Source of the DNA: Pseudomonas taetrolens | GTDB lineage: Bacteria; Pseudomonadota; Gammaproteobacteria; Pseudomonadales; Pseudomonadaceae | Assembly: GCF_900475285.1 (NCBI RefSeq) | Contig: NZ_LS483370.1 | Location: 3,920,001 to 3,984,000 of the forward strand | Length of the DNA: 64,000 nucleotides | Direction of reading: 5' to 3' | Shown: positions 9,072 to 17,800 of the stretch, one piece after another | How positions within the stretch are numbered: position 1 is the stretch's first letter | How the letters are laid out: every line of letters begins with the position of its first letter | The notes under the pieces: model-generated | What the model was told of the DNA's origin: nothing | Seen by the model: the letters and a program-made list of their open reading frames with translations, nothing else | The model's database searches: none | Translations under genes and position numbers: made by a program

Positions 9072-9440
9072 ATGAACGTCAATCTCCATCCCCGACTGCC
9101 CGTGACTCCGTCCATGACGTCTTCGTCGCCAGGCCAAGGCCCGGAGACCACCGACATCAACTGGTTCAACGCCTCCCTGGGCATGCCCGGGCCTGAAACA
9201 GGCTTGCCTCTGTACCCAGGGCACTCTGTCTCCCCTTCACTGAGCCAGCGTTCCGAGTTTCTGCAGGAACTGTCGAATCTGGCCGCCAGGCGCCTGCAAG
9301 ACGTGAGCAAGAGTACCGACCCGATGGACATGATCAAATCGACCCGCGCGATGTCGGCATTTCATCTCGAAACAGTCCTGACCGCCAAGATCGTCAGCAA
9401 AACGTCGCAAGCAATCGAAAAACTGACCACTCTTTCTTAG
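9072..9440 (+). CDS. hrpB: T3SS inner-rod protein HrpB (SctI)
   Basis: 122 residues. The N-terminal half is Pro/Ser-rich and the C-terminal part helical, with DPMDMIKSTRAMSAFHLETVLTAK and VSKTSQAIEKLTTLS. This C-terminal pattern is typical of YscI/HrpB inner-rod subunits, which sit at the needle base. The ATG is chosen because TGAGGTG lies at correct distance. It lies before hrcJ with an 8-base gap, as in P. syringae. Confidence 0.8.
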   Translation: MNVNLHPRLPVTPSMTSSSPGQGPETTDINWFNASLGMPGPETGLPLYPGHSVSPSLSQRSEFLQELSNLAARRLQDVSKSTDPMDMIKSTRAMSAFHLETVLTAKIVSKTSQAIEKLTTLS

Positions 9441-9448
9441 GTAGCCGC

Positions 9449-10237
9449 ATGCTGCAGGGCCTGTTCAGATGCGTGCTTTGCCTGTGCCTATTGTTCATCA
9501 CAGGTTGCGGCGAGCGCATAGAGCTTCACCGTCAACTCTCCGAACCACAAGCGAATGAAGTCATGGCGGCACTTGCCGACACACAGATCCCGGCACAAAA
9601 AATCCCCACCAAGAACGGTGTCTCAATACACGTCAATGCGCAGGATATCAGCCGGGCCGTGCATGCACTGACAGCCGCCGGACTGCCCAGAACACCCCGC
9701 TCATCCCTGGGCGATATCTTTCGCAAGGAAGGACTCATTTCCACTCCGCTGGAGGAGCGCGCTCGTTATATCTATGCGCTCTCACAAGAGCTCGAAGCCA
9801 CGCTGTCCAAAATTGACGGTGTCATCATTGCCCGGGTGCACGTAGTACTGCCTGAACGAGTCGCACCGGGAGAGCCGGTACAACCGGCATCGGCCTCGGT
9901 GTTCATCAAGCATGACGCACGGCTTGACCCTGACAGTGTCCAGCCTCGCGTGCGGCGTATGGTTGCCGGCAGCCTTCCGGGCATGGTTTCTGCTCTGGAT
10001 GATCCGCAAAAAATCACCACGGTGTTCGTCACCTCCACCGCTTACAAAGACGCCCGGCAACTGGCTTACTTCGGCCCGTTCCTGGTGCCCGTGCAGAACC
10101 TCGACGCATGGAAAAAAACCTTTATCGGCAGTCTGCTGGGACTGCCGCTGATCCTGACCGGCCTGTTTTTCGGGCTGAAAAAGCTCATATCCCTGCGTGA
10201 CAGGCGCGTGGCAAAAAACGGGCGTCATACGCCATGA
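9449..10237 (+). CDS. hrcJ: T3SS inner-membrane ring lipoprotein HrcJ (SctJ)
   Basis: 262 residues. A lipoprotein signal with lipobox ITGC gives lipidated Cys20, followed by the YscJ/FliF fold (EANEVMAAL, GVSIHVNAQDISRAVHALTAAGLP, ALSQELEATLSKIDGV, ARVHVVLPE, ASVFIKHD). A C-terminal transmembrane segment (IGSLLGLPLILTGLFFGLKK) has a basic tail. Lipid anchor plus C-terminal helix is the normal HrcJ topology for the inner periplasmic ring. Its stop overlaps the hrpD start (ATGA). Confidence 0.95.
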   Translation: MLQGLFRCVLCLCLLFITGCGERIELHRQLSEPQANEVMAALADTQIPAQKIPTKNGVSIHVNAQDISRAVHALTAAGLPRTPRSSLGDIFRKEGLISTPLEERARYIYALSQELEATLSKIDGVIIARVHVVLPERVAPGEPVQPASASVFIKHDARLDPDSVQPRVRRMVAGSLPGMVSALDDPQKITTVFVTSTAYKDARQLAYFGPFLVPVQNLDAWKKTFIGSLLGLPLILTGLFFGLKKLISLRDRRVAKNGRHTP

Positions 10238-10830
10238 GAGACGCCTTGAACTGGGCCCGGTGGTGGGCGGATGGCTGGCGCCATGCACATCCTGACTGGC
10301 TCTCCTGCGCGTTCCCCGGTTTGTCTGTCGAGCAGGCTCAAACCCTGTTGCTCCACCCTCACGTTGATCTGGGCAAGGCCTTCGCCATCCCCCCCTGCCT
10401 GCCCTGCAAGCCAAATCCTGTCGTACTTCATATCGCCCTTGCTCAGCCGGCTCAGCGGGATTTTATCCTGGCGCTGGTCAACCACACGTGCCGTCCCCTG
10501 CTCCCAAGCCGTTTGAATACCGAGCAACAACGTTGGTGCCTGCGGCTTGCCAAAGCGCTGCAACCCCACGCATGGCTGAGACAAACCGACGATGCATTGC
10601 AACTGTTGCAGGCCTGGGTTGAACCGCCAATATGGCAGCGCATACGGCTGGGCTTTGACTGCCCACGCGTGAAAGCGCTCGAGCAAAGCCCGCCCCTTTC
10701 ACTCACCATTAGCCCGATCAAGCTACAGGCGCTTTGGCAGGCTGTCGTCTGGCGCGCCAACCTTCCCTCGCAGGACCTGACGACAGTTCACACAAAGGCT
10801 CAAGATCATGCTCTCTCGACGCAAGATTGA
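10234..10830 (+). CDS. hrpD: T3SS accessory protein HrpD (SctK-like)
   Basis: 198 residues, Trp- and Leu-rich, with no signal peptide or membrane segment. Identification is by position: in P. syringae hrpD lies between hrcJ and hrpE, as here, overlapping hrcJ by 4 bases and hrpE by 23. HrpD belongs to the poorly conserved SctK group of cytosolic sorting-platform proteins that bridge the SctQ/SctL complex to the inner ring. The translational coupling on both sides supports a structural role. Confidence 0.75.
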   Translation: MRDALNWARWWADGWRHAHPDWLSCAFPGLSVEQAQTLLLHPHVDLGKAFAIPPCLPCKPNPVVLHIALAQPAQRDFILALVNHTCRPLLPSRLNTEQQRWCLRLAKALQPHAWLRQTDDALQLLQAWVEPPIWQRIRLGFDCPRVKALEQSPPLSLTISPIKLQALWQAVVWRANLPSQDLTTVHTKAQDHALSTQD

Positions 10831-11419
10831 ACTGCGACCGGGCGCTCCCGGATTGCCGCTCACCTTGATTACCCGGCAAGACCTCATCGATTGTGGGCAG
10901 GCCCATGAGGTACTGGCCCACGCCCGAGCCCGGGCAGACGAACTGCTCAGCACAACCCAAAAAATATCCGAGGCGCAGCTTGAGCAGGCCCGGTGCGAAT
11001 TTTGGCAACAGGCAAACGCCCAATTGAGTCGCTGGCAAATGGAACATGCGTGCATCTGCGAAGCCTTGGAGTCGTGCGCTACATCGCTGGTCAATCAAGC
11101 CTTGCAGCTATTGCTCAATGACGTGCCGCCAGACGCACAGATTGCAGCCTTGCTTGCACAGTTGCTTCGCGCTCACTGCCCGCCTGTAAGCGCAACGCTG
11201 CGTTGCCATCCGCAAGCGGCTGCGGATGTCCAGAGATGGTTGAGCCGCCGGAACGACGCTCTCTGGCAACTGCAAAGTGATGAGCGTCTGGCCCCCCGGA
11301 TGTTGGTACTGGTCACCGCCCAGGGCGACCTGCGCATTGACTGGCCCACGGCCCTTGAAGCCTTGCAGTTACCCGTCAGCACTCATGGAACCGTTCAGGC
11401 ACTGCCCGCCACAGAGTAA
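10808..11419 (+). CDS. hrpE: T3SS ATPase-regulating stator HrpE (SctL)
   Basis: 203 residues of the YscL/FliH/HrpE family, the peripheral stalk that holds and restrains the HrcN ATPase. The N-terminal part is helical and charged (AHARARADELLSTTQKISEAQLEQARCEFWQ); the C-terminal part has the globular YscL/FliH pattern (LLAQLLRAHCPP, LRCHPQAAADVQRWL, LAPRMLVLVTAQGDLRIDWPTALEAL). It is the last gene of the first transcript; an HrpL box for hrpF lies inside its 3' end. Confidence 0.88.
   Translation: MLSRRKIELRPGAPGLPLTLITRQDLIDCGQAHEVLAHARARADELLSTTQKISEAQLEQARCEFWQQANAQLSRWQMEHACICEALESCATSLVNQALQLLLNDVPPDAQIAALLAQLLRAHCPPVSATLRCHPQAAADVQRWLSRRNDALWQLQSDERLAPRMLVLVTAQGDLRIDWPTALEALQLPVSTHGTVQALPATE
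11387..11415 (+). promoter_or_regulatory. HrpL-dependent promoter (hrp box) of the hrpF-hrcC operon
   Basis: GGAACC, 16 nt, CCACAGA is a perfect match to the hrp box consensus. It lies within the last codons of hrpE, 29 bases before the hrpF ATG. In P. syringae the hrpF-hrpG-hrcC operon likewise starts with its own hrp box here. Confidence 0.92.
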
Positions 11420-11432
11420 TCAACATTACTCT
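11413..11432 (+). other. Hairpin over the hrpE stop codon, 5' to hrpF
   Basis: AGAGTAAT-CAAC-ATTACTCT is a perfect 8-bp inverted repeat that contains the hrpE stop and overlaps the end of the hrp box. It would lie near the 5' end of the hrpF transcript. Its arms match the core of the hairpin over the rplY stop codon. Confidence 0.55.
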
Positions 11433-11444
11433 GGTGGAATAACT

Positions 11445-11663
11445 ATGGCTTCGTTCGAGAGCATCCAGCGCCGAATTGACTACCGCTATGGCCTGGCCCA
11501 AAAAAACATGGATGAGATTACCCAAAATAATCAGGGCACCCTCGAGGACATGATCCATTTTCTTGATGCCTCTCGAAAAATGGCCAGTGCCAGCTTTTCG
11601 ATCACCGAACAAACCAAATTCAAGCACAGCCTGACCAAAGCCATTATTGATGCCGTGCAATGA
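11445..11663 (+). CDS. hrpF: Small T3SS protein HrpF
   Basis: 72 residues, all-helical in appearance (FESIQRRIDYRYGLAQKNMDEI, TLEDMIHFLDASRKM, TKFKHSLTKAIIDAVQ). Size, helical pattern and location between hrpE and hrpG match P. syringae HrpF, a small Hrp protein needed for secretion. The ATG is chosen because it is preceded by GGTGGAA; a longer open frame upstream overlaps hrpE and is not coding. It is the first gene after the second hrp box. Confidence 0.8.
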   Translation: MASFESIQRRIDYRYGLAQKNMDEITQNNQGTLEDMIHFLDASRKMASASFSITEQTKFKHSLTKAIIDAVQ

Positions 11664-11771
11664 AGTGCGAGCCGTCATCCTGGACTGGACTGGCTTGGTA
11701 CCGGTAAACGCTGCCTTGCCCTGCATCACAATGATCAAGCGATCTCCCGCCAACGTCCCAAGGGCGGTGTG

Positions 11772-12185
11772 ATGCTGCGCGTACAGCTGATTCATCGGAG
11801 CCCCGAATACGCGTTGCTGGAGACATGGCTTCACGCGGGCGAGAACCGTCTTCCGCCCTGGCAAGGTGCGCTTGCCCAAGACCCGATGACCGGCCAGCTC
11901 TGGCTGGTTCAGTGGATGACCTGTGACCGCTGCGACAGGCTGTTCACGCACCTCGGTGCGCTGCTCAACCAGTGCAGTGCCTGGCGATCAATGCTCGCCG
12001 AACGTTGCTTGTCCGGCACTCACTTCACGCACGGCCCCCTGACAGATGCACAGAGACTTCTGCATGCCCATGACACGTTTCAAATTTTCCTGGCACATTA
12101 TCGCGCTGCTACTTGCCCTGTTGCTGATACCGCAGGTCATGGCCGCCGCTCCCGAGGATTGGAAAAGAACTCCCTATGCCCATGA
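11772..12185 (+). CDS. hrpG: HrpG, T3SS chaperone-like regulatory protein
   Basis: 137 residues, Trp/Cys-containing (GQLWLVQWMTCDRCDRLFTHLGALL), without membrane segments. In P. syringae HrpG occupies the place between hrpF and hrcC and resembles secretion chaperones that modulate the Hrp regulatory circuit. GTG at 11769 or ATG at 11772 could start it; AGGGCGG lies too near for certainty. The gap of about 100 bases from hrpF carries no ORF. Its frame overlaps the hrcC start by about 120 bases, which is unusually long, so the true C-terminus or the hrcC start deserves checking. Confidence 0.68.
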   Translation: MLRVQLIHRSPEYALLETWLHAGENRLPPWQGALAQDPMTGQLWLVQWMTCDRCDRLFTHLGALLNQCSAWRSMLAERCLSGTHFTHGPLTDAQRLLHAHDTFQIFLAHYRAATCPVADTAGHGRRSRGLEKNSLCP

Positions 12186-14106
12186 AGCCACACATCGCGC
12201 AGTAGGCGATTTTCTCCATGACTTCGCGCACACCGTCGGCCTCCAGCTGCAAATTGACGGGCTGCTGGAGGGGACGGTGAACGGCAAGATCCGCTCCGAA
12301 ACACTTCTGGACTTGCTGGACAGATTGGCGCTGGAACACCGCTTCCAGTGGTTCGTCTACAGCAACACGCTATACATCAGCTCAATCAACGAACAAACGT
12401 CAGCACGACTTGAAGTCGCTGATGATGCCATTGCTGATTTGAAGCAGGCCCTGCTGAACATCGGTCTGCTGGACGAGCGCTTCGGCTGGGGCGAGCTGCC
12501 CGATATCGGCGTGGTACTGGTTTCGGGTCCAAAACGCTATATCGAGCACATTAAACAGTTCAGTCGCAAACGCCCCGAGCCCATCGACAAACAGAGCGTG
12601 TTGACGTTCCCGTTGCAGTTTGCCAACGCAGCCGATCGTCATATCGATTACCGCGGCACAACGCTGACGGTTCCCGGTATCGCCAACCTGTTGCGTGGCC
12701 TGCTCGCCCCTCCTTCATCAAAGTCGTCCGGTTCTGAGCCCGCCCCCCAATCCTTGAACAGCCCGCGTTCAAACAGTTTGCCCACCGCTCTGACAGATCT
12801 CAGCCCCGTGCTGGGTGCCTTCGCGCCCGCAGGCGGAAGCCGCATTCGGGTGGAAGCCGATGTACGCAATAACAGCGTGCTGATTTACGACTCACCGCAG
12901 CGTCATGCGCTGTATCAAACGCTAATAGCCAAGCTTGATGTGGCCCGTAACCTGGTAGAAATCGACGCGATCATTCTCGATATCGATCGCACTCAGCTCA
13001 AGGAGCTGGGCATGAAATGGGGATTGAACAGCAGCCGTTTCCAGGCAGATATCAACACCCTTACATCCGGCACGTCTTCGCGTCTTTTCATCAGAAACCT
13101 TGACCGGTTCACGGCTGACATCAGGGCACTGGAAGACCGCGGACTGGCGACAATGGTGTCCAATCCGTCAATCATGACGCTGGAGAATCAGCCCGCCGTC
13201 ATCGATTTCAATCGCACGCAATATATTCAGGCCGTGGGCGATGGGGTTGCCAATATCCTGCCCGTAACGGCGGGCACCAGCCTTCAAGCCATACCACGCG
13301 TGATCACGACCAACGGTGCGAACCAGGTTCACTTGATCATCGACATCGAGGACGGCAATTTTGCCACTGCGGATAACGCGGGCACGCCGACCCCCGATGT
13401 CAGAAAAGGAAAAATCAGTACCCAGGCCGTTATTGCCGAGAAACAGTCGCTGGTGATTGGCGGTTTTCACGTAGCCGAAGACGTCAGCCGTCTTAACAAA
13501 GTACCGCTACTGGGCGATATTCCCTTCTTGGGCAAGCTGCTTTTTTCATCCTCAAACCGCGCTGAAAACCGTCGCGAGCGGTTGTTCATTTTGACCCCCC
13601 GGCTGGTGGGTGATCAGATCAATCCTTCCCGCTACCTGCCGCCAGTAGACCAGGCGTCTCTGGAACATGCGCTCATGCCGCTGGCGCGCCGCCATGCCCA
13701 GTCGCCCGTCATCAAACGCAACGATGTAGCCTCTGCCCTGGCTCACCTGGTGACTGGCCAGGTTCCCAAGCACTTCACGGCCGTGCCGATCCCCATCCCG
13801 ACAGGCGCATTATGCAAAGTGCCGGACTCGCTGAGTGTTGATCCGGTGACCAGCCAATGGTACGAGGGCCAGCACTTCAGCGTGGCCGTGCTCGTCCTGC
13901 ATAACCAAAGCAAAGACCGGGTTCGTATTGATGAAAGCGAGTGCAACAGTGAGCAAACCCTTGCCGTGAGTGTCTGGCCCAGGGCGTGGCTGGCACCAGG
14001 AGAAAAAGCCGAGGTTTTCATTGCTTCCCGCCCCCGCGAAAACCACGAGCCCGTGGGGGCTCCACGCCCGTCACTGCTTGGGCCTGCACGGAGTATCACC
14101 CCATGA
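12064..14106 (+). CDS. hrcC: T3SS outer-membrane secretin HrcC (SctC)
   Basis: About 680 residues. A signal peptide (WHIIALLLALLLIPQVMAAA) is followed by the N-terminal N0/N1 domains (VGLQLQIDGLLEGTVNGKI, NTLYISS) and a Ser/Pro-rich insert. The C-terminal secretin domain shows VEIDAIILDIDRTQLKELGMKWG, ALEDRGLATMVSNPSIMTLENQPAVIDF, KQSLVIGGFHVAEDVSRLNKVPLLGDIPFLGKLLF and RERLFILTPRLV. HrcC forms the outer ring through which the pilus exits. Alternative ATG codons are at 12046 and 12070. The stop overlaps hrpT (ATGA). Confidence 0.95.
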   Translation: MPMTRFKFSWHIIALLLALLLIPQVMAAAPEDWKRTPYAHEATHRAVGDFLHDFAHTVGLQLQIDGLLEGTVNGKIRSETLLDLLDRLALEHRFQWFVYSNTLYISSINEQTSARLEVADDAIADLKQALLNIGLLDERFGWGELPDIGVVLVSGPKRYIEHIKQFSRKRPEPIDKQSVLTFPLQFANAADRHIDYRGTTLTVPGIANLLRGLLAPPSSKSSGSEPAPQSLNSPRSNSLPTALTDLSPVLGAFAPAGGSRIRVEADVRNNSVLIYDSPQRHALYQTLIAKLDVARNLVEIDAIILDIDRTQLKELGMKWGLNSSRFQADINTLTSGTSSRLFIRNLDRFTADIRALEDRGLATMVSNPSIMTLENQPAVIDFNRTQYIQAVGDGVANILPVTAGTSLQAIPRVITTNGANQVHLIIDIEDGNFATADNAGTPTPDVRKGKISTQAVIAEKQSLVIGGFHVAEDVSRLNKVPLLGDIPFLGKLLFSSSNRAENRRERLFILTPRLVGDQINPSRYLPPVDQASLEHALMPLARRHAQSPVIKRNDVASALAHLVTGQVPKHFTAVPIPIPTGALCKVPDSLSVDPVTSQWYEGQHFSVAVLVLHNQSKDRVRIDESECNSEQTLAVSVWPRAWLAPGEKAEVFIASRPRENHEPVGAPRPSLLGPARSITP

Positions 14107-14309
14107 TCCGACTGACGTCTGCGGTCATGACTGCTGGTCTCGTCGTGCTTCTTCAAGGCTGTACAACACCCCATTGCCGCGGTGACTCATGTGCTCGCCC
14201 GCAATCCAGTGCCGAAGCACTGGTGATCTGGTGGCCGCCCCATATGCGCATCGAAACGGACACCCACGACAGCCCGCCTGACCACCAGGTTCTGTCACTG
14301 CAGCGCTAG
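14103..14309 (+). CDS. hrpT: Small lipoprotein HrpT
   Basis: 68 residues with a lipoprotein signal; the lipobox LLQGC puts the lipidated Cys at residue 20, followed by a short mature part with two further Cys. P. syringae HrpT is a small outer-membrane lipoprotein encoded right after hrcC that helps the secretin assemble. The ATGA overlap with hrcC supports coupled synthesis. Confidence 0.85.
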   Translation: MIRLTSAVMTAGLVVLLQGCTTPHCRGDSCARPQSSAEALVIWWPPHMRIETDTHDSPPDHQVLSLQR

Positions 14310-14348
14310 CCCGCCGTTCGAATCTGACTATCCACCGAGACGGGGCAC

Positions 14349-14747
14349 ATGAATAACGACTCATCCGTATCACAGCAACTGTTCGCGGCCTTGGGCCAGC
14401 ACCTTAAAACCGACTTGCAACCGGACAATGGCGTGTGCGCCCTGTTCAATAGCCAGAACCAGGAGATGTGTGTCATCGAGTTTTCACCCCACAACAGCCA
14501 TGCACTCCTGCACTGCGCCATTGGGGGGGCGCTGCATGCCCCTGATCGATACCGCGAGTTACTCAAACTCAACTTTCAACCCGACAAACTGCTCGGTTGC
14601 TGGCTGGCGCTCGATGAGAATGATGAGCTGCGCTTATGCGCGCAATGCCCTGTGGCGTTTATGACGGAAGAGATTTTTTGCCAATGGGTGACAGGGTTTA
14701 TTCAGCAGGTCAGTGATACCCGCTTGCTGCTGTGCAGGCCCGACTGA
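14349..14747 (+). CDS. avrF: AvrE-specific type III chaperone (AvrF/DspF family)
   Basis: 132 residues, acidic, single-domain. It resembles Erwinia amylovora DspF: NGVCALFNSQNQE against NGVCALYNEQDEE, LLHCAIGG, LLKLNFQPDKLLGCWLALDEND against LLQLNFEMAAMRGCWLALDELH, and a closing VTGFIQQVSD. These chaperones bind the N-terminus of AvrE/DspE and deliver it to the ATPase. P. syringae has the regulator hrpV at this place, but this product is a chaperone, not HrpV. It converges on the avrE homologue 40 bases away instead of being cotranscribed with it. Confidence 0.85.
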   Translation: MNNDSSVSQQLFAALGQHLKTDLQPDNGVCALFNSQNQEMCVIEFSPHNSHALLHCAIGGALHAPDRYRELLKLNFQPDKLLGCWLALDENDELRLCAQCPVAFMTEEIFCQWVTGFIQQVSDTRLLLCRPD

Positions 14748-14756
14748 ATACCTGAC

Positions 14757-14801
14757 AGGCCGGAAGTCGCGAGTTTTATCAGCCCGTCAGAATTCCGGCC
14801 T
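14757..14801. terminator. Inverted repeat between avrF and avrE
   Basis: AGGCCGGAA pairs with TTCCGGCCT across a 27-nt loop; the right arm lies within the last avrE codons. It could act as a shared end for the two convergent transcripts, though no T tract follows on either strand. Confidence 0.35.
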
Positions 14802-17800
14802 GCGGTAGTCCCGCACTTTCTGGTCCCGCCATTCGGGATTCAGCTCCGCAGGTTCGGAGGCAGTTAATACACTGCTGTCAGTCATGGACAGGGGTACATC
14901 AGGGTCCGCCCCGTAGACAAAGGCCGTGTTCAGCATTTTGTGTGCATGACCGAGTGAGGCTGTGCTTGAGAAACTGAGCACGGGCAAGGGTAATCCCATG
15001 CTGTGGGTGCGGCTGGCCTTGTAATTCACACTCAGGGTTTTGATCCGCAGGTTATCTTTATTCTTCAATGCCCGCTCCACCTCATGCTGGGCATCCCGGG
15101 CGTCGGCAACGCGGGTTTCGATCATGCGCAGCACATCCGGCTTGACCTCCAGCCCGATACTCACCGAGAGCCCCTTGCTGCCAGCCAGGTCTTTGAGCAT
15201 GAGCGCCAGCAGCGGCTGCGCCTTGAACAACCTGACAATAGCCGCTTTGTTCGCCGGTGCGGCATCGTCCATCCAGGCGTATTGCCCGTCACCCTTCAAG
15301 CCCACATAGGACACTGTACTTTCAATGGCCGTCAGCGCACGTCGGCCCTCTTGGGACAAGCGATGCTGCTGGAGCAGATCCTGCAATTGCTGCTTGAGTG
15401 CATGCTGCTCTTCGGTATGCCCCGCAGGCACCGGCAAGCTATCGAACAGGCGCTGAAGTCTGTTCAGTTGTTCGCCTATACCGTCCTCCATCTGCGGGAG
15501 AGCCCGTAAACCTTGTTTGAACGGAGTTGAGGATCGTGCCCATGTCTGAGTCAGCTCATTGATCGTCGCCTGTTCAATCACTGTCTGTTGTTTGAAGGTA
15601 AAGCTGAAAGCGTGCGTTATCGTCCGGTCAAAACTGACCGTGAACGAAATATCGGGAGCCGTCACCCCGCCAATGTAAGCACCGTTCGCTCCGACATCGC
15701 TGCCCGTCAGGGTATTGAACGGCGCAGCACCCAGAGTAATACCGCCCTTATTGAACAGTTGAAAGTCGCCGCCCTTGCTCCGAGTCATCTGGGTCAACCC
15801 TTGAGTCACAGCACGGCTGCTGTCCCAATGAGCCAGGTTGAGGTTCGCGCCCGCACCGGCAGCCATCCGCATGAGACTTTCCAGCCCCCCGGTACCTTCC
15901 AGAACCTTAAAGTGACCACGACCTTGCACGAGCACAGAGAGACCTGAGTCCACACTGGTTTTCGAACTGCTGCCCGACGTATGTTGCACCCCGAGATCCA
16001 GCAGGTCGTAGACATCTCCACCCTCCCCAGGAGAATTTCCATCATTTTCGGGAAATCGGCTTCTTTCACTGAAAAGTTGACGCTGGCGCTTGTATCACGT
16101 GCAACAGCAACGGCAGCCTCTGCTCCGACCCGGACTCCACCCCCGAGGCTCCCCTCCAGCGGCGAGAGTAATTTACCAACGCCCACGGCGGCCTTGCCCC
16201 CCAAAACCGTGTTCGTCCTGATCTCAATATTGGCCCCACTGTCGGTTCGGCTGATCGTCACCGCGTTAGCCTTTGCCTTCGAAATGCCGACCGTGAAATC
16301 AAGAAAAGGGGCCCTGGGAATGCCATACATCAGCAAGCCGAATCCCATGCATTTTTCGCGGCTCGGTGTGATGGACTGACCACTGCCGGATTGCTGGAGG
16401 TGTTGCATCAACACTTCTTTGACCCCCAGCTCCCGCTCCAGGCCCAACATGCGCGCCATATGAAAATTCAGGGCCGAGCCCGGCGTACCCAGGTCTTTGG
16501 CCAATAATTTGAAGTTGTGGTAAAGGGTCTCGGCCTGTTCAAAACCGTTGATGTTTTGACAGGTCTTTTTATGCACCGGATGGTCATGGTAACGCTGCAT
16601 GATTACGCCCAACGCCTCGGCAACCGCCGATTTTTCGGAGTCGCCTCCTTCCAGTAGGGTCACGAGCTGACTCAGTTGCGCAAGGACCTGCGCATGATGA
16701 ATCAGGTCGCTCTCAATCAGCGCCGTCGGGTTTTTCAAATCGCGAGAGTCACCCGGGTTCCACTTGGAAAGGACAAGCCCCTGCGCGTCATAACTGCGCA
16801 GCAAGGCAGCCGTCATGTTGGACGTCGAAGGCCACACGTTGTCGAACGCCTGGCGCATCCGGTAAAGGCTAGATGCTGACTGCCGCGGGCTGCTGGCAAC
16901 CTGATTCATCTCGGGAACGACCTTCAGACCGTGCAGATCGCCCAGTCTGGACGCCAGTGAAAAGCTGTTTGCTTCAAGCAACGCAAGCGCACGTTCAAGA
17001 TCGCTCACCACCTTCTGTATTGCGTGACTGTCGCTCAAGGACTCAAGCCGCGACCGTATGTCCAGGGCCGGTGGCTGACTGCTCGCCAGCCGATCAAGCT
17101 GCCCGCGCAAAGCCCTGTCAGCAGCGTAAAGCCCTTCAAGCCCTGCACGCCCCTTGAAGCGATGCTGAATATCGAGCCCCATATTCCTCAAGCCCTCCAA
17201 AGGTTTGAAATGCGCTCCGAGTCCCTCCAGCAGGCCTCTGTCAGGGTCGATGCCTTCGGTTTTATGGCCGAGAAAACCTGAGGTCAAGACCCAGGGCACT
17301 CCCCAGAGGCTGCCTTTTATTTCTCCGCTGCTTAAGGTCGTTTTCAAAGAGGGCTCGCGGGGGCTGGAGGCTGAAGTCAACGGCACCCATTGCAGAGCAC
17401 CTGCAGTCGAGTCCTGCAATTGCCTGTAACGCTCGTTCCAGAGGTTCAGTTGCGGGCTGTTCTCCCCCCAACTGGCAACCAGGTGTTTGCCCGCGCCCAT
17501 GTGCAGCGATTTCAAGCGTTCATTGTCTGGCAGCGCCATATGCACCCAGGCAACCTCTGACGAGGCAGCGCCTTGCCAATCCGCTTTATCAAGCCGCAGC
17601 AATTCACCCGCCCGGGAGTGGGCATATAAATGGGCGTGATGATCCAGCGCCAATGCCTGTATGGCTTTCGGGTTCTTGAACTCGAGGGGCGTATCAACGC
17701 CATCAATATGGGTGTGCAGCCGATTATCACTGCCAAGGCTCACGAAGCGCCTGCCATTTTCCACCGCGAAACCGCTGATGGTGCGCTGCGCGTCACCCGC

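Noticed and set aside
14349..14747. hrpV, expected here by synteny with P. syringae
   Set aside because: The product matches the AvrF/DspF chaperone family in motifs (NGVCALFN, LKLNF, GCWLALDE), so it was called avrF.
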